Origin: UBA9611 sp965237595
GTDB lineage: Bacteria; Chloroflexota; Dehalococcoidia; Lucifugimonadales; UBA3495
DNA length: 64,000 nucleotides
Assembly (NCBI GenBank): GCA_965237595.1
Contig: CBDEFY010000007.1
Span: 682,001 to 746,000 of the forward strand
Direction: 5' to 3'
Shown in pieces: positions 51,850 through 60,054 of this stretch. A program made the position numbers and the translations under genes. Position 1 is the stretch's first letter. Each line of letters begins with the position of its first letter. Below the pieces are notes generated by a model, which saw nothing but the letters and a program-made list of their open reading frames with translations, ran no database searches and was not told the origin of the DNA.

Positions 51850-52878
51850 TTGAGCCTGAAACTTGAACTCAGCGTCGTGGACCAATCGCCGGTGCGGGCC
51901 GGAGATTCGGCGGGCCAGGCGCTGCGCGATACCATCGCGCTGGCGGTGGAGGTGGAGAAGCTGGGCTACCGGCGGTACTGGCTGGCCGAGCACCATAGCC
52001 TGCCCAACTTTGCCGGCACCAGCCCGGAGATTCTTATCGGCCAGGTGGCTGCCCACACCAATACCATCAGGGTGGGCAGCGGTGGAATCATGCTCTCCCA
52101 CTACAGCGCCCTCAAAGTCTCCGAGAACTTCCGCATGCTGGGTGCGCTGTACCCCGGCCGGATAGACCTGGGCATCGGCCGGGCCCCCGGCAGCGACCAA
52201 GTCACCGCGGCCGCCCTGTCCTTCCCCAGACAACCAATGGAGATGCGCCACTTCCCCCGGCAGGTGGTCGACCTGATGGGCTATCTGAACAACAACCTGG
52301 AAGAAGGCCATTTCTTTTCCGAAGTGCGAGCCGGACCGGGCGAGCCCGAGGTCCCCGAAGTCTGGCTCTTGGGCTCCCGCTACGAAAGCGCCTACATGGC
52401 AGCACAGTTGGGGCTACCCTTCGCCTACGCCCATTTCTTCGGCATCAACGTGGAAGAGGGACCGGACATCGCGGAGAACTATCGGAAGAACTTCCAGCCG
52501 TCGGAGCATTTCCCCGAGCCCAAGTTGAACGTCGGGGTCCATGTCATCTGCGCCGAAACGGAGCAAGAAGCACTGAGGCTGTCGGCCAGCCGAAATCTGG
52601 CCCGGCTGGAGAACATCACTGGACAGGCCAAGGGGATCCCCTCTCCCGAAGAAGCGGGCAAATACCTATACCGGCCCGATGAAGCGGCCTTCGTCAAACA
52701 GTACCAAAACGTCTGCGTCGACGGCGACCCGCAACAGGTCAAAGAGGGATTGGAGAACATCGCCGAGATGTACCAGACACCCGACCTGAGCGTGGTGACC
52801 ATCACCCACGGTCTCGCCGAGCGGGTGCGCTCCTACGAGTTGGTGGCCGAGGCCTGCGGATTGACTCCCCTGGAGTAA
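51850..52878 (+). CDS. LLM-class flavin-dependent oxidoreductase (MsnO8-like)
   Basis: A 342-residue luciferase-like protein. TTG 51850 start with GTGAGGTG upstream. Marks: LELSVVDQSPVRAGDSAGQALRDTIALAVEVEKLGYRRYWLAEHHSLPNFAGTSPEILIG, IRVGSGGIMLSHYSALKVSENFRML, GRIDLGIGRAPGSDQ, and VWLLGSRYESAYMAAQLGLPFAYAHFF. This subgroup is common in bacteria but without an agreed substrate. It differs from the 410-residue type at 1820. The IS3 element starts 33 bases after its stop. Confidence 0.9.
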   Translation: MSLKLELSVVDQSPVRAGDSAGQALRDTIALAVEVEKLGYRRYWLAEHHSLPNFAGTSPEILIGQVAAHTNTIRVGSGGIMLSHYSALKVSENFRMLGALYPGRIDLGIGRAPGSDQVTAAALSFPRQPMEMRHFPRQVVDLMGYLNNNLEEGHFFSEVRAGPGEPEVPEVWLLGSRYESAYMAAQLGLPFAYAHFFGINVEEGPDIAENYRKNFQPSEHFPEPKLNVGVHVICAETEQEALRLSASRNLARLENITGQAKGIPSPEEAGKYLYRPDEAAFVKQYQNVCVDGDPQQVKEGLENIAEMYQTPDLSVVTITHGLAERVRSYELVAEACGLTPLE

Positions 52879-53001
52879 GCCACTAGTTGCTCTTTTGGAT
52901 GAGGTTTGGACTGAGGTGGACCCGGAAATTCGGACAGGTGGTTAAGTGAGAGTTCTGCTCCTAAAATAGCCACAGCTGTTGCTGTGAGGGAGGAGTGGGA
53001 C

Positions 53002-53286
53002 ATGTCAAAAGAGCGGAGGAAGCACAGCCCAACATTCAAGGCCAAGGTGGCCCTGGAAGCGGTGAAGGGTGAAGAGACGGTGGCCCAACTGGCCGCCCGC
53101 TACGAGGTCCATCCCGGGCAGATCCAGGCCTGGAAGAAGTCCTTGTTGGAAGGAGCGGTCGGCGTCTTTGGTGGGAACCAAGACAAACGCCAGAAGAGCG
53201 ATGCGGTCCTTGTTGCCCGGCTCTATCAGCAGATCGGCCAACTGAAGGTTGAGCGGGATTTCTTGGCGGAGAGGCTCGGTCCATGA
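53002..53286 (+). CDS. IS3-family transposase OrfA
   Basis: A 94-residue DNA-binding subunit. ATG 53002 follows GGAGTGGGAC; GTG 52984 in frame is less likely. Helix-turn-helix KHSPTFKAKVALEAVKGEETVAQLAARYEVHPGQIQAWKKSLLEG and a leucine-zipper-like end VLVARLYQQIGQLKVERDFLAERLG. Its stop overlaps the orfB start (ATGA at 53283-53286). Confidence 0.92.
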   Translation: MSKERRKHSPTFKAKVALEAVKGEETVAQLAARYEVHPGQIQAWKKSLLEGAVGVFGGNQDKRQKSDAVLVARLYQQIGQLKVERDFLAERLGP

Positions 53287-54229
53287 GCCGGGAGCGGCGG
53301 CGGGAGATGGTGGACCGGCGGCACCCAGCCTTGTCCACAGTGAGACAGTGCGCCTTACTGAGCATCAGCAGGTCCAGCCTAAACTACCGGCGCAAGGGGA
53401 CTTGCTTGGAGAACCTGACCGTGATGAAGGCGATGGACCACCAGTACCTAAGTACCCCCTTCTACGGGTGTCGCGGCGCATGAGGGTCTGGCTGGGCACT
53501 CAAGGTCACAGGGTGAACCGGAAGCGGGTCCAGCGTCTGATGCGGACCATGGGACTACGTGCCATCTACCGGTGGCCCCGGACCAGCAAGCCGGGGCCAG
53601 GGCACAAGGTGTATCCCTACCTCCTGAGCGGCATGGAGATCACCAGACCAAATCAGGTGTGGGCCGCCGACATCACCTACATCCCCATGGCCAAGGGTTT
53701 CTTATACCTGGTGGCCATCATGGATTGGTACACGCGGTACGTGGTGGCCTGGCGTCTTTCCAACACCTTGGATGCTGATTTCTGTGTCGAGACATTGGAG
53801 GAAGCGCTTGGCAAGGGGAAGCCAGAGGTCTTCAACACCGACCAGGGCAGCCAGTTCACCGGCGAAGCCTTCACCGGTCTCCTAGAGCAGCACGGAGTGA
53901 GAATCAGCATGGACGGGAAGGGACGCTACACCGACAACATCTTGTTGGAGCGGCTGTGGCGCACGGTTAAGTACGAGGAGGTCTACCTGAAAGCCTACTC
54001 CAACGGGCGAGAAGCCAAGGCCGGGCTTGACGCATACTTCAGCTTCTACAACAACCAAAGACCCCACCAGGCCTTGGGCTACCGGACACCGGCTGAGGTG
54101 TTCAAAGGAGACTTGGCGCCATCAGATGAACGGTCAATCAATGGGAAACGGGCACCGAACGGAGCGTTCTCAGACCTTGGAAAGACGGCGGAACTCCCAC
54201 TTAGTTTTGCACCAAACCTGTCCAACTGA
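53283..54229 (+). pseudogene. IS3-family transposase OrfB, frameshifted
   Basis: Frame one from ATG 53283 gives SRERRREMVDRRHPALSTVRQCALLSISRSSLNYR and breaks at FYGCRGA; the integrase core continues in another frame: RMRVWLGTQGHRVNRKRVQRLMRTMGLRAIY, WAADITYIPM (D), VFNTDQGSQFTG (D), NILLERLWRTVKYEEVYL (E). One base is missing near 53470-53478. All DDE residues are kept. Either the copy is inactive or this is a sequence error. Confidence 0.85.
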
Positions 54230-54244
54230 TTGGGTCCACCTCAT

Positions 54245-54548
54245 TAAGCCAGATTTGGAAGGATATGGTTTCCACGTTAGCGTTGAAGATCAACCCGATG
54301 AAACGTGGTCTGAGATTAGTCAACCCTACAAGGCTGGTTTAGAGAAGGTAGTTGATCTTTTCGGTAATAAGCCGACATCAGATTTGGAATTAATGGCAAC
54401 TTTGCACTTTGCTAATAAAATTTCTAATAATCCGTCAAAAGAGCAACTAGTCAAGATTGTCCAGAGCCTGAAACCGAAATTCTCAGAAACCATTATTGAA
54501 AAAACCAGAACCGAACTAGAAAACACGAAGTTATTGGCACCTAACTAA
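54245..54548 (+). pseudogene. C-terminal fragment of an AT-rich gene cut by IS3
   Basis: About 100 codons without a start, running from the right end of the IS3 element to TAA 54546-54548. The sequence (SDLELMATLHFANKISNNPSKEQLVKIVQSLKPKFSETIIEKTRTELENTK) resembles the C-termini of SocA/Panacea-like or other toxin-antitoxin accessory proteins, which is a weak guess. GC is far below that of the neighbours, pointing to foreign origin. The N-terminal part is not found on the left side of the element. Confidence 0.55.
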
Positions 54549-54580
54549 TTCGGTGTGCTAAGCCCAATACCCACGAAAAC

Positions 54581-54610
54581 TTGACAACAGTTTTCGGGCA
54601 ATCCTATACT
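54581..54610 (+). promoter_or_regulatory. Promoter of the trp operon
   Basis: Consensus -35 TTGACA (54581-54586), 18-base spacer, -10 TATACT (54605-54610). The start point near 54617 fits the T-box leader that follows. Confidence 0.8.
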
Positions 54611-54629
54611 CGATTCTACGAAAACCGAA

Positions 54630-54940
54630 TATTTGTAAAGGCTGTGAAGGGGAGTAGTAGTCTTCCAGCGGGGCAAAGCGAGCCGGGTTTGGTGTGAGCC
54701 GGCGCTCAGAGCAGGAGAACGAATGGACCCCGGAGCCGCAGGCCGATTCCCGATTAAATGATTGGGCCTAGGCTGAGACGGTTGGGCGCCGTTACAGGTC
54801 CACGGCACAGGGGCAAAAGTAGACCAGGGCCCCTCCGCCGATTGAGATGCCGGAAGAACCCCGTCTACAAATTGGGGCGCCGACGGCGAATAGGGTGGCA
54901 ACACGATATGACTCGTCCCTTGTGGGCGGGTCTTTTTTAT
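54630..54940 (+). promoter_or_regulatory. T-box riboswitch, tRNA-Trp specific
   Basis: The 14-base T-box AGGGTGGCAACACG is at 54892-54905. Its bulge bases TGGC can pair with a GCCA acceptor end, as expected for bacterial tRNA-Trp (discriminator G). The specifier UGG (54724-54726) sits in GAACGAATGGACC, the usual specifier-loop setting. Stem I begins about 54645 (GAAGGGGAGTAGTAG). A terminator follows at 54910-54938. Uncharged tRNA-Trp should stabilise the antiterminator and turn on trpE and the genes behind it. Confidence 0.88.
54910..54940 (+). terminator. T-box terminator before trpE
   Basis: GACTCGTCCC (54910-54919), loop TTGT, GGGCGGGTC (54924-54932), then T6 (54933-54938). One U is bulged and one G-U pair is used. 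It competes with the T-box antiterminator. Confidence 0.85.
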
Positions 54941-55047
54941 TTGGCCTACCAAACGGAGAGAACAACATGGGCAACTGGCGAAGCTGCAACTAGGCGAACC
55001 TCAGAAAATTCGAGGTGTCCCGCCGTATCGGGACTAGGAGCAGTAAG

Positions 55048-56502
55048 ATGTACCAACCGACTCTGGAACAAGTAAAGGATATGACCGGCCGGGGGAACCT
55101 GGTCCCGGTCTTCCGCTCGATAAACGCTGACTTGGAAACCCCGGTTTCCGCCTATCTGAAGGTGGCCGAGGGCCCCTATTCCTTCTTGCTGGAGAGCGTT
55201 GAAGGCGGGGAGCGCATCGGCCGATACAGCTTCATCGGCACCGACCCTTATAAGGTGGTCAAAACCGGCGCCAAAGAGGAACTGGGGGAGATTGACCCGC
55301 TGCTGCCCGTCCAAGAGGAGATGGACCAATACCAGTTGGTACCCGTGGAGAGGCTGCCCGGATTCCACGGCGGCGCGGTGGGCTATCTGGCCTACGACAC
55401 CATCCGCTACTTCGAGCCCAGAGTGCCGGGCATGCCCGCCGACCCTCAGGGCGTGCCTGAATCGGTGTTCATGTTCTGCGACACCCTCTTGGTGTTTGAC
55501 CACCTTCGCCACGACATCAAAGTGGTCAGCCACGTACATCTGGACGGCGACGTTGACCGCGCCTACGCCGAGGCCACGGCCAAGATCGACGAGATGGTCC
55601 GCCGGTTGTCCCAGCCTCTGGACCTGCCGCCGGAGCTGCAGTCCGACGGGGCCGGTAAGTTGGTCTCCGGAAACATCGAGTCCAACTTCACACCGGAACA
55701 GTACGCCAACATAATCAACAAGTGCATCGAGTACGTCTACGCAGGTGATGTAATCCAGGTGGTCAACTCACAGCGCTTCTCCCGCCGCACCGAGGCCCAC
55801 CCTTTCCAGATCTACCGGTCTCTACGCAGCATCAACCCGTCGCCCTACATGTATTACCTGAACCTGGACGATTTCCAGATTGTGGGCGCGGCCATCGAGA
55901 CGGTGGTCACCGTCCATGATGGCAGAGCCTCCACCCATCCGATCGCCGGGACCAGGCCCAGGGGCGCCACACCAGGCGAGGACGACGCCAACGAGGCGGA
56001 GTTGAAGGGCAGTGAGAAACAGCGCGCCGAGCACATAATGCTGGTCGACCTGGGTCGTAACGATATCGGGCGGGTCAGCCTGCCCGGCACCGTCACGGTT
56101 ACCCAGTTCATGGAGGTGGAGAAGTTCTCCCACGTGATGCACCTGGTCTCTCATGTGGAGGGCGACCTTCGCCCCGAATTTACCGCCTACGATGCCCTGC
56201 GGTCCTGTTTTCCCGCCGGCACCGTGTCCGGCGCGCCCAAGATCCGGGCCATGGAGATAATCGCCGAGGTGGAGGGAGAAAAGCGGGGTCCCTACGGCGG
56301 CGCGGTGGGCTACTTCAGCTACTCGGGGGACATGGACACCGCCTTGGTGCTCCGTACCGGAGTCTACAAGGACGGCGTGATGTATGTTCAAGCGGGCGGC
56401 GGGATCGTGGCCGACAGTGTGGGCGAGGACGAGTACCAAGAGACCCGCCACAAGGCCGGCGCCCTGATGCGCGCCATCGATCTAGCCGAAGGTAAAGAAT
56501 AA
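55048..56502 (+). CDS. trpE: Anthranilate synthase component I TrpE
   Basis: A 484-residue chorismate-using enzyme. ATG 55048 follows AGGAG. N-terminal tryptophan-binding region SAYLKVAEGPYSFLLESVEGGERIGRYSFIG, then GGAVGYLAYDTIRYFE; catalytic half NIINKCIEYVYAGDVIQVVNSQRFSR, NPSPYMYYLNLDDFQIVGA, HPIAGTRPRGATPGEDDANEAELKGSEKQRAEHIMLVDLGRNDIGRV, SGAPKIRAMEIIAEVEGEKRGPYGGAVGYFSY and AGGGIVADSVGEDEYQETRHKA. It makes anthranilate with TrpG. The ES(S)-type feedback element is present, so allosteric control by tryptophan is likely as well as the T-box. Confidence 0.97.
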   Translation: MYQPTLEQVKDMTGRGNLVPVFRSINADLETPVSAYLKVAEGPYSFLLESVEGGERIGRYSFIGTDPYKVVKTGAKEELGEIDPLLPVQEEMDQYQLVPVERLPGFHGGAVGYLAYDTIRYFEPRVPGMPADPQGVPESVFMFCDTLLVFDHLRHDIKVVSHVHLDGDVDRAYAEATAKIDEMVRRLSQPLDLPPELQSDGAGKLVSGNIESNFTPEQYANIINKCIEYVYAGDVIQVVNSQRFSRRTEAHPFQIYRSLRSINPSPYMYYLNLDDFQIVGAAIETVVTVHDGRASTHPIAGTRPRGATPGEDDANEAELKGSEKQRAEHIMLVDLGRNDIGRVSLPGTVTVTQFMEVEKFSHVMHLVSHVEGDLRPEFTAYDALRSCFPAGTVSGAPKIRAMEIIAEVEGEKRGPYGGAVGYFSYSGDMDTALVLRTGVYKDGVMYVQAGGGIVADSVGEDEYQETRHKAGALMRAIDLAEGKE

Positions 56503-56523
56503 AAAGGTCTAGGAGATAAGAAG

Positions 56524-56964
56524 ATGCTGAAGTCGTTTTTCCACACAGGGTTCGTAGTCAAGGACATTGACAAGTCGGTCAAATTTTACGCCGATGTGCT
56601 AGGCATGCGCATCGCGGGCCGTACCGAGCGGCAGGGCGAGTTCGTCGAGCAGGTGCTGGCCTTCCCGGGGGCCCATATCAAGGGCGGCTTCGTGGACCTG
56701 GGCGAGGGGCATCAGCTTGAGCTGATCCAATACCTGTCCCCGGCCAGCGGTGAGAATAACCTCAACCGGAATGACCTCGGTGCGTCCCACCTGGCGTTCT
56801 TCGTTGAAGACCTGGACAGGTTCTACCAGGAAACCTCGCAGAAGGGCATCAAGTACAACAATCCACCGACATCGATGTTCGATGAGGATGGGAAGCTGTC
56901 GCGCAAGGCCGCCTACGCCCAAGACCCCGACGGCAACTGGCTGGAGTTCGTGGAGACCTTCTAG
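56524..56964 (+). CDS. VOC (glyoxalase-like) protein inside the trp operon
   Basis: A 146-residue vicinal oxygen chelate protein: FFHTGFVVKDIDKSVKFYADVLGMRIAGRTERQG, LAFPGAHIKGGFVDLGEGHQLELIQYL, SHLAFFVEDLDRFYQETSQKGIKY, and AYAQDPDGNWLEFVETF with the last metal Glu. It fits lactoylglutathione lyase-like or epimerase-like members. GTCTAGGAGATAAGAAG precedes the ATG. It lies between trpE and trpG, an unusual place, 21 bases after trpE. No tryptophan-related activity is known to me. Confidence 0.85.
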   Translation: MLKSFFHTGFVVKDIDKSVKFYADVLGMRIAGRTERQGEFVEQVLAFPGAHIKGGFVDLGEGHQLELIQYLSPASGENNLNRNDLGASHLAFFVEDLDRFYQETSQKGIKYNNPPTSMFDEDGKLSRKAAYAQDPDGNWLEFVETF

Positions 56965-56994
56965 CACCGGCCAAACGTCATCGAGGTAATCACC

Positions 56995-57582
56995 ATGCTG
57001 TTGATAATCGACAACTACGATAGCTTCACCTACAACCTGTACCAATACCTGTGCGAGTTGGGCGCCGAGGTTGAGGTGGCGCGCAACGACAAGATATCCT
57101 TGGAAGAGATACGTGACATATCGCCGGACGGGATAATCATATCTCCGGGGCCTTCCACGCCCCTGGAGGCGGGAATCTCCAACGACGTGATACGACATTT
57201 CGGCCCCAAAACGCCCACTTTAGGAGTGTGCCTGGGCCATCAGTGCGTCGGCTACGTCTACGGGGCCAAGGTGGACCGGGCGGGGGAGATACGCCACGGC
57301 AAGACCTCCATGGTCCACCACAACGGGGCCGGAGTTCTGGCTGGACTGCCCGACCCCTTTGAAGCCATCCGCTACCACTCGTTGGTGGTCTATCCGGATA
57401 CGGTCCCAGACACATTGGAGGTCACCGCCAAGACCGACAACGGCCTAATCATGGGGCTCCGGCACAAAGAACATCCTGTGGAGGGCGTCCAGTTCCACCC
57501 CGAATCCATCATGACCCCCGACGGCAAACACCTGCTGCAGAACTTCCTGGACCGGGTGGGCGACGGCGCGGCCAAGAGTTAA
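56995..57582 (+). CDS. trpG: Anthranilate synthase component II TrpG (glutamine amidotransferase)
   Basis: A 195-residue class I amidotransferase: LLIIDNYDSFTYNLYQYLCELGAEVEV, IIISPGPSTPLEAGIS, the nucleophile Cys in TLGVCLGHQCVGYVYGA (Cys instead of the more common GHQ-Ala/S neighbours unchanged), GKTSMVHHNG and catalytic EGVQFHPESIMTPDGKHLLQNFL. It provides ammonia to TrpE and may also serve aminodeoxychorismate synthase. Thirty bases follow the VOC stop. Confidence 0.95.
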   Translation: MLLIIDNYDSFTYNLYQYLCELGAEVEVARNDKISLEEIRDISPDGIIISPGPSTPLEAGISNDVIRHFGPKTPTLGVCLGHQCVGYVYGAKVDRAGEIRHGKTSMVHHNGAGVLAGLPDPFEAIRYHSLVVYPDTVPDTLEVTAKTDNGLIMGLRHKEHPVEGVQFHPESIMTPDGKHLLQNFLDRVGDGAAKS

Positions 57583-57641
57583 AATTGCAGAAAGGAACGC
57601 CTTGAAGTGATGGCGGGAAATTGCCAATGGAGGACCGGCAT

Positions 57642-57833
57642 ATGAGTAGCCAAAGCGTGAAGGATCAAATTCTCAAGGCGATTCAGGAGTTGCCCGACGA
57701 TGCCACGGTTGAATTAGCTATGGAACGGCTTTACGTTCTTTACAAAATCGAGCAGGGTATCGAGCAGGCGGACCGTGGCCAGGTTGTGTCCCAAGAGGAG
57801 GCTAGGCGGCGCATGGAACAGTGGCTGAAGTAG
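57642..57833 (+). CDS. ParD/RelB-like antitoxin
   Basis: A 63-residue helical protein: SQSVKDQILKAIQELPDDATVELAMERLYVLYKIEQGIEQADRGQVVSQEEARRRMEQWLK. The GIEQADxGxVVSxEEARRRM end is typical of antitoxins paired with ParE/RelE toxins. GGAGG lies eight bases before ATG 57642. The toxin frame starts at GTG 57821, overlapping by 13 bases. Confidence 0.82.
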   Translation: MSSQSVKDQILKAIQELPDDATVELAMERLYVLYKIEQGIEQADRGQVVSQEEARRRMEQWLK

Positions 57834-58142
57834 TCTGGACCGAGCGGGCACTGAATGATCTACAAGCCATTTACCTGTTTATGGCAAGGGATGCACCGGA
57901 ATATGCTCGTTTGGTCGATCGACGCTTGTATGCAGGCCAGCACGAGATTGGCGGATTTTCCGAGGTCTGGCCGGGTAGTTTCCGAGTGGGACAGCGAGGA
58001 TGTCCGAGAGTTGATAGCCCAAAGTTACCGGATCATCTACCGCGAAATGCTGGACCAAGACTGCGTTGAAATACTGCTGATTCATCACGGGGCGATGCCC
58101 CTTGAGGGGACAGACCCAGCGGATAGAGATGGTCCGTCCTGA
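57821..58142 (+). pseudogene. ParE/RelE-type toxin, frameshifted
   Basis: Frame one (GTG 57821) gives AEVVWTERALNDLQAIYLFMARDAPEYARLVDRRLYA; the rest, RLADFPRSGRVVSEWDSEDVRELIAQSYRIIYREMLDQDCVEILLIHHG, continues one base over. Removing one G near 57934-57938 (TATGCAGGCCAGC) restores a normal ParE of about 100 residues. If the shift is real, the toxin is dead, which makes the lone antitoxin harmless inside the trp operon. Confidence 0.8.
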
Positions 58143-58166
58143 CCTGAGGTTGATGCGCGGGAGGTT

Positions 58167-59189
58167 TTGTTGGATATCCGGGAAGCCATAGACCTTGTTG
58201 TGTCAGGCGATTCTCTGTCCATGGACGACGCAGCGTCGGTCATGCGGCAGATAATGTCGGGCGAGGCCACTCCGGCCCAGCTCGGATCGTTCTTGACGGC
58301 ACTCCGGCTCAAGGGCGAGACCACCGAGGAGATTGCGGGGATGGCCGCCGTGATGCGCGAGTTCTCCCTCCGGGTCAACGTGGATGGCATGTTGGTCGAC
58401 TCGGTGGGCACCGGCGGCGACGGTCTGAACACCTTCAACATCTCCACGGCGGCGGCGTTCGTTGCGGCGGGCGCCGGGTTGAAGGTGGCCAAGCACGGAA
58501 ACCGGGCCGCCTCGGGCAACTGCGGCAGCGCCGATGTGTTGGAGGAGTTGGGGGTGCGCATCGACCTTCCGCCCGAGGGAGTAGAGCGGTGCATCAGGGA
58601 AAGCGGCATCGGGTTCATGTTCGCCCAGGCGTTCCATCCCTCCATGCGCCACGCCGCGCCGGTGCGCCGGGAGATTGGCATCCGGACGGTGTTCAACATC
58701 CTGGGGCCGTTGACCAATCCGGCGGGGGCGCAGTCCGAATTGGTGGGCGTGGCTTTCCCGGAACTGGGTGCGAAGATGGCCGAGGTGTTGCGCCTGCTGG
58801 ACACCCATCACTCGATTATCGTCCACGGCTACGGCGGTCTGGACGAGATGTCGCTCTCAGGAGACACGTCGGTCTGGGAGGTTTCTGGGGGGAATGTGAG
58901 CAACTGGGCACTGTCCGTGGCTGACACCGGGTTGCCGGTCACCCCCATCGAGGCGGTGCGGGGCGGCGGCAAAGCGGCCAACGCCAAGACCATGCGGGCC
59001 TTGTTGGGCGGCGAAGGCGGCCCCGTCCGCGATTACGTGTTGCTCAACAGCGCTGGAGTGCTGCTGGTGGGAGCCTTGGTCTCCAACATCCGAGACGGCG
59101 TGCAACTGGCGGCCCAGACCATCGACAGCGGCGCGGCCCTAGACCGGATGGAAGCCATGATTGAGATTAGCCAGGCGTCCGGCGGCTGA
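58167..59189 (+). CDS. trpD: Anthranilate phosphoribosyltransferase TrpD
   Basis: A 340-residue enzyme moving phosphoribosyl from PRPP to anthranilate. TTG 58167 (or 58170) follows GGGAGG. Motifs: DSVGTGGDGLNTFNISTAAAFVAAGAGLKVAKHGNRAASGNCGSADVLEELGVRIDLP, the FAQAFHPSMRHAAPVRREIGIRTVFNILGPLTNP segment and HGYGGLDEMSLSGDTSVWEV. Length is normal. It follows the toxin frame by 24 bases. Confidence 0.97.
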   Translation: MLDIREAIDLVVSGDSLSMDDAASVMRQIMSGEATPAQLGSFLTALRLKGETTEEIAGMAAVMREFSLRVNVDGMLVDSVGTGGDGLNTFNISTAAAFVAAGAGLKVAKHGNRAASGNCGSADVLEELGVRIDLPPEGVERCIRESGIGFMFAQAFHPSMRHAAPVRREIGIRTVFNILGPLTNPAGAQSELVGVAFPELGAKMAEVLRLLDTHHSIIVHGYGGLDEMSLSGDTSVWEVSGGNVSNWALSVADTGLPVTPIEAVRGGGKAANAKTMRALLGGEGGPVRDYVLLNSAGVLLVGALVSNIRDGVQLAAQTIDSGAALDRMEAMIEISQASGG

Positions 59190-59253
59190 GGCGTTCCAAA
59201 AATCTTGATGAAATATAATGCTAGACTGAGATTTCGGTCCACGCAAAAGAAAA

Positions 59254-60054
59254 ATGCCAAGCATCCTAGATGAAATAGTCGCCGCCAAGCGCGTGGAATT
59301 GGCTGAGAGCAAGGGCCAGGTGTCGCTGGCGGACTTGGAGGCTCATGCTGCCGGCCAGCCCCGGCCCCTCAATCTGTCGGGCGCGTTGCTGGGCGGCGGC
59401 GTGCGCCTAATTGCCGAAGTGAAGAAGGCCTCGCCCTCACGGGGGCTTCTCGCCCCGCACTTTGACCATCTGATGCTGGCCGAGACCTACGCAAGCAACG
59501 GCGCCGCCGCCATATCATGCCTGACCGACCTCCGGTTCCAGGGTGAGCTTTTCCACCTGAGGCAGATCAAAGAGACGGGGGCCTCACAGCGCGCGCCCGT
59601 GCTGCGGAAGGACTTCATCTTCGACCCCTACCAGATAATTGAGACCCGGGCCGCGAGTGCTGACGCGCTGCTGCTCATCGTGGCAATCTTGGAGCCAACC
59701 CAGTTGAAGGAATTGCTGGATGCGGCGCAGACACACTGGATGCAATGCCTGGTGGAGGTCCACAACGAAGACGAGCTTGCGACGGCGGTGGACGCCGGAG
59801 CCGAGATTATCGGCATCAACAACCGGGACCTGCGCACCTTTACCACCGACCTGGCCGTAACCGAACGGCTGGCGCCGCTGGTGCCCAAGGGCAAGCAGAT
59901 AGTCAGCGAAAGCGGCATTTTCACCCGCGAGCATCTGCGCCAGTTGAATAGCTCCAGGGTCAACGCCGCGTTGGTGGGCGAGGCCCTGGTGACCGCTCCG
60001 GACGTCGGCGAAAAGGTCCGGGAGTTGACCGGACAAAGGGCGCCGACAGTATGA
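59254..60054 (+). CDS. trpC: Indole-3-glycerol phosphate synthase TrpC
   Basis: A 266-residue TIM barrel: SILDEIVAAKRVELAESK, catalytic Lys in LIAEVKKASPSRGLLA, ISCLTDLRFQGELFHL, VLRKDFIFDPYQIIETRA, ADALLLIVAILEPTQLKELLDAAQ, LVEVHNEDELATAVDAGAEIIGINNRDLRTFTTDL and SESGIFTREHLRQL. It makes indoleglycerol phosphate. ATG 59254 has only a weak RBS (AAAAGAAAA). A TATAAT at 59214-59219 may be an internal promoter. Its stop overlaps the trpF start. Confidence 0.96.
   Translation: MPSILDEIVAAKRVELAESKGQVSLADLEAHAAGQPRPLNLSGALLGGGVRLIAEVKKASPSRGLLAPHFDHLMLAETYASNGAAAISCLTDLRFQGELFHLRQIKETGASQRAPVLRKDFIFDPYQIIETRAASADALLLIVAILEPTQLKELLDAAQTHWMQCLVEVHNEDELATAVDAGAEIIGINNRDLRTFTTDLAVTERLAPLVPKGKQIVSESGIFTREHLRQLNSSRVNAALVGEALVTAPDVGEKVRELTGQRAPTV

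Larger units (their letters stand above)
52912..54243 (+). mobile_element. IS3-family insertion sequence
   Basis: Imperfect inverted repeats start TGAGGTGGACCC at 52912 and end with the complement at 54243; similarity continues inside (GACAGGT). The element is 1332 bases, with orfA and orfB overlapping by ATGA. No clear target duplication is seen (flanks GAC and TTA), so one side may have rearranged. Its right flank is a truncated AT-rich gene. Confidence 0.88.

Noticed and set aside
53249..54229. IS3 OrfB as a single intact gene from 53249
   Set aside because: The first part of that frame is not transposase-like; the true N-terminus is in the frame starting at 53283.
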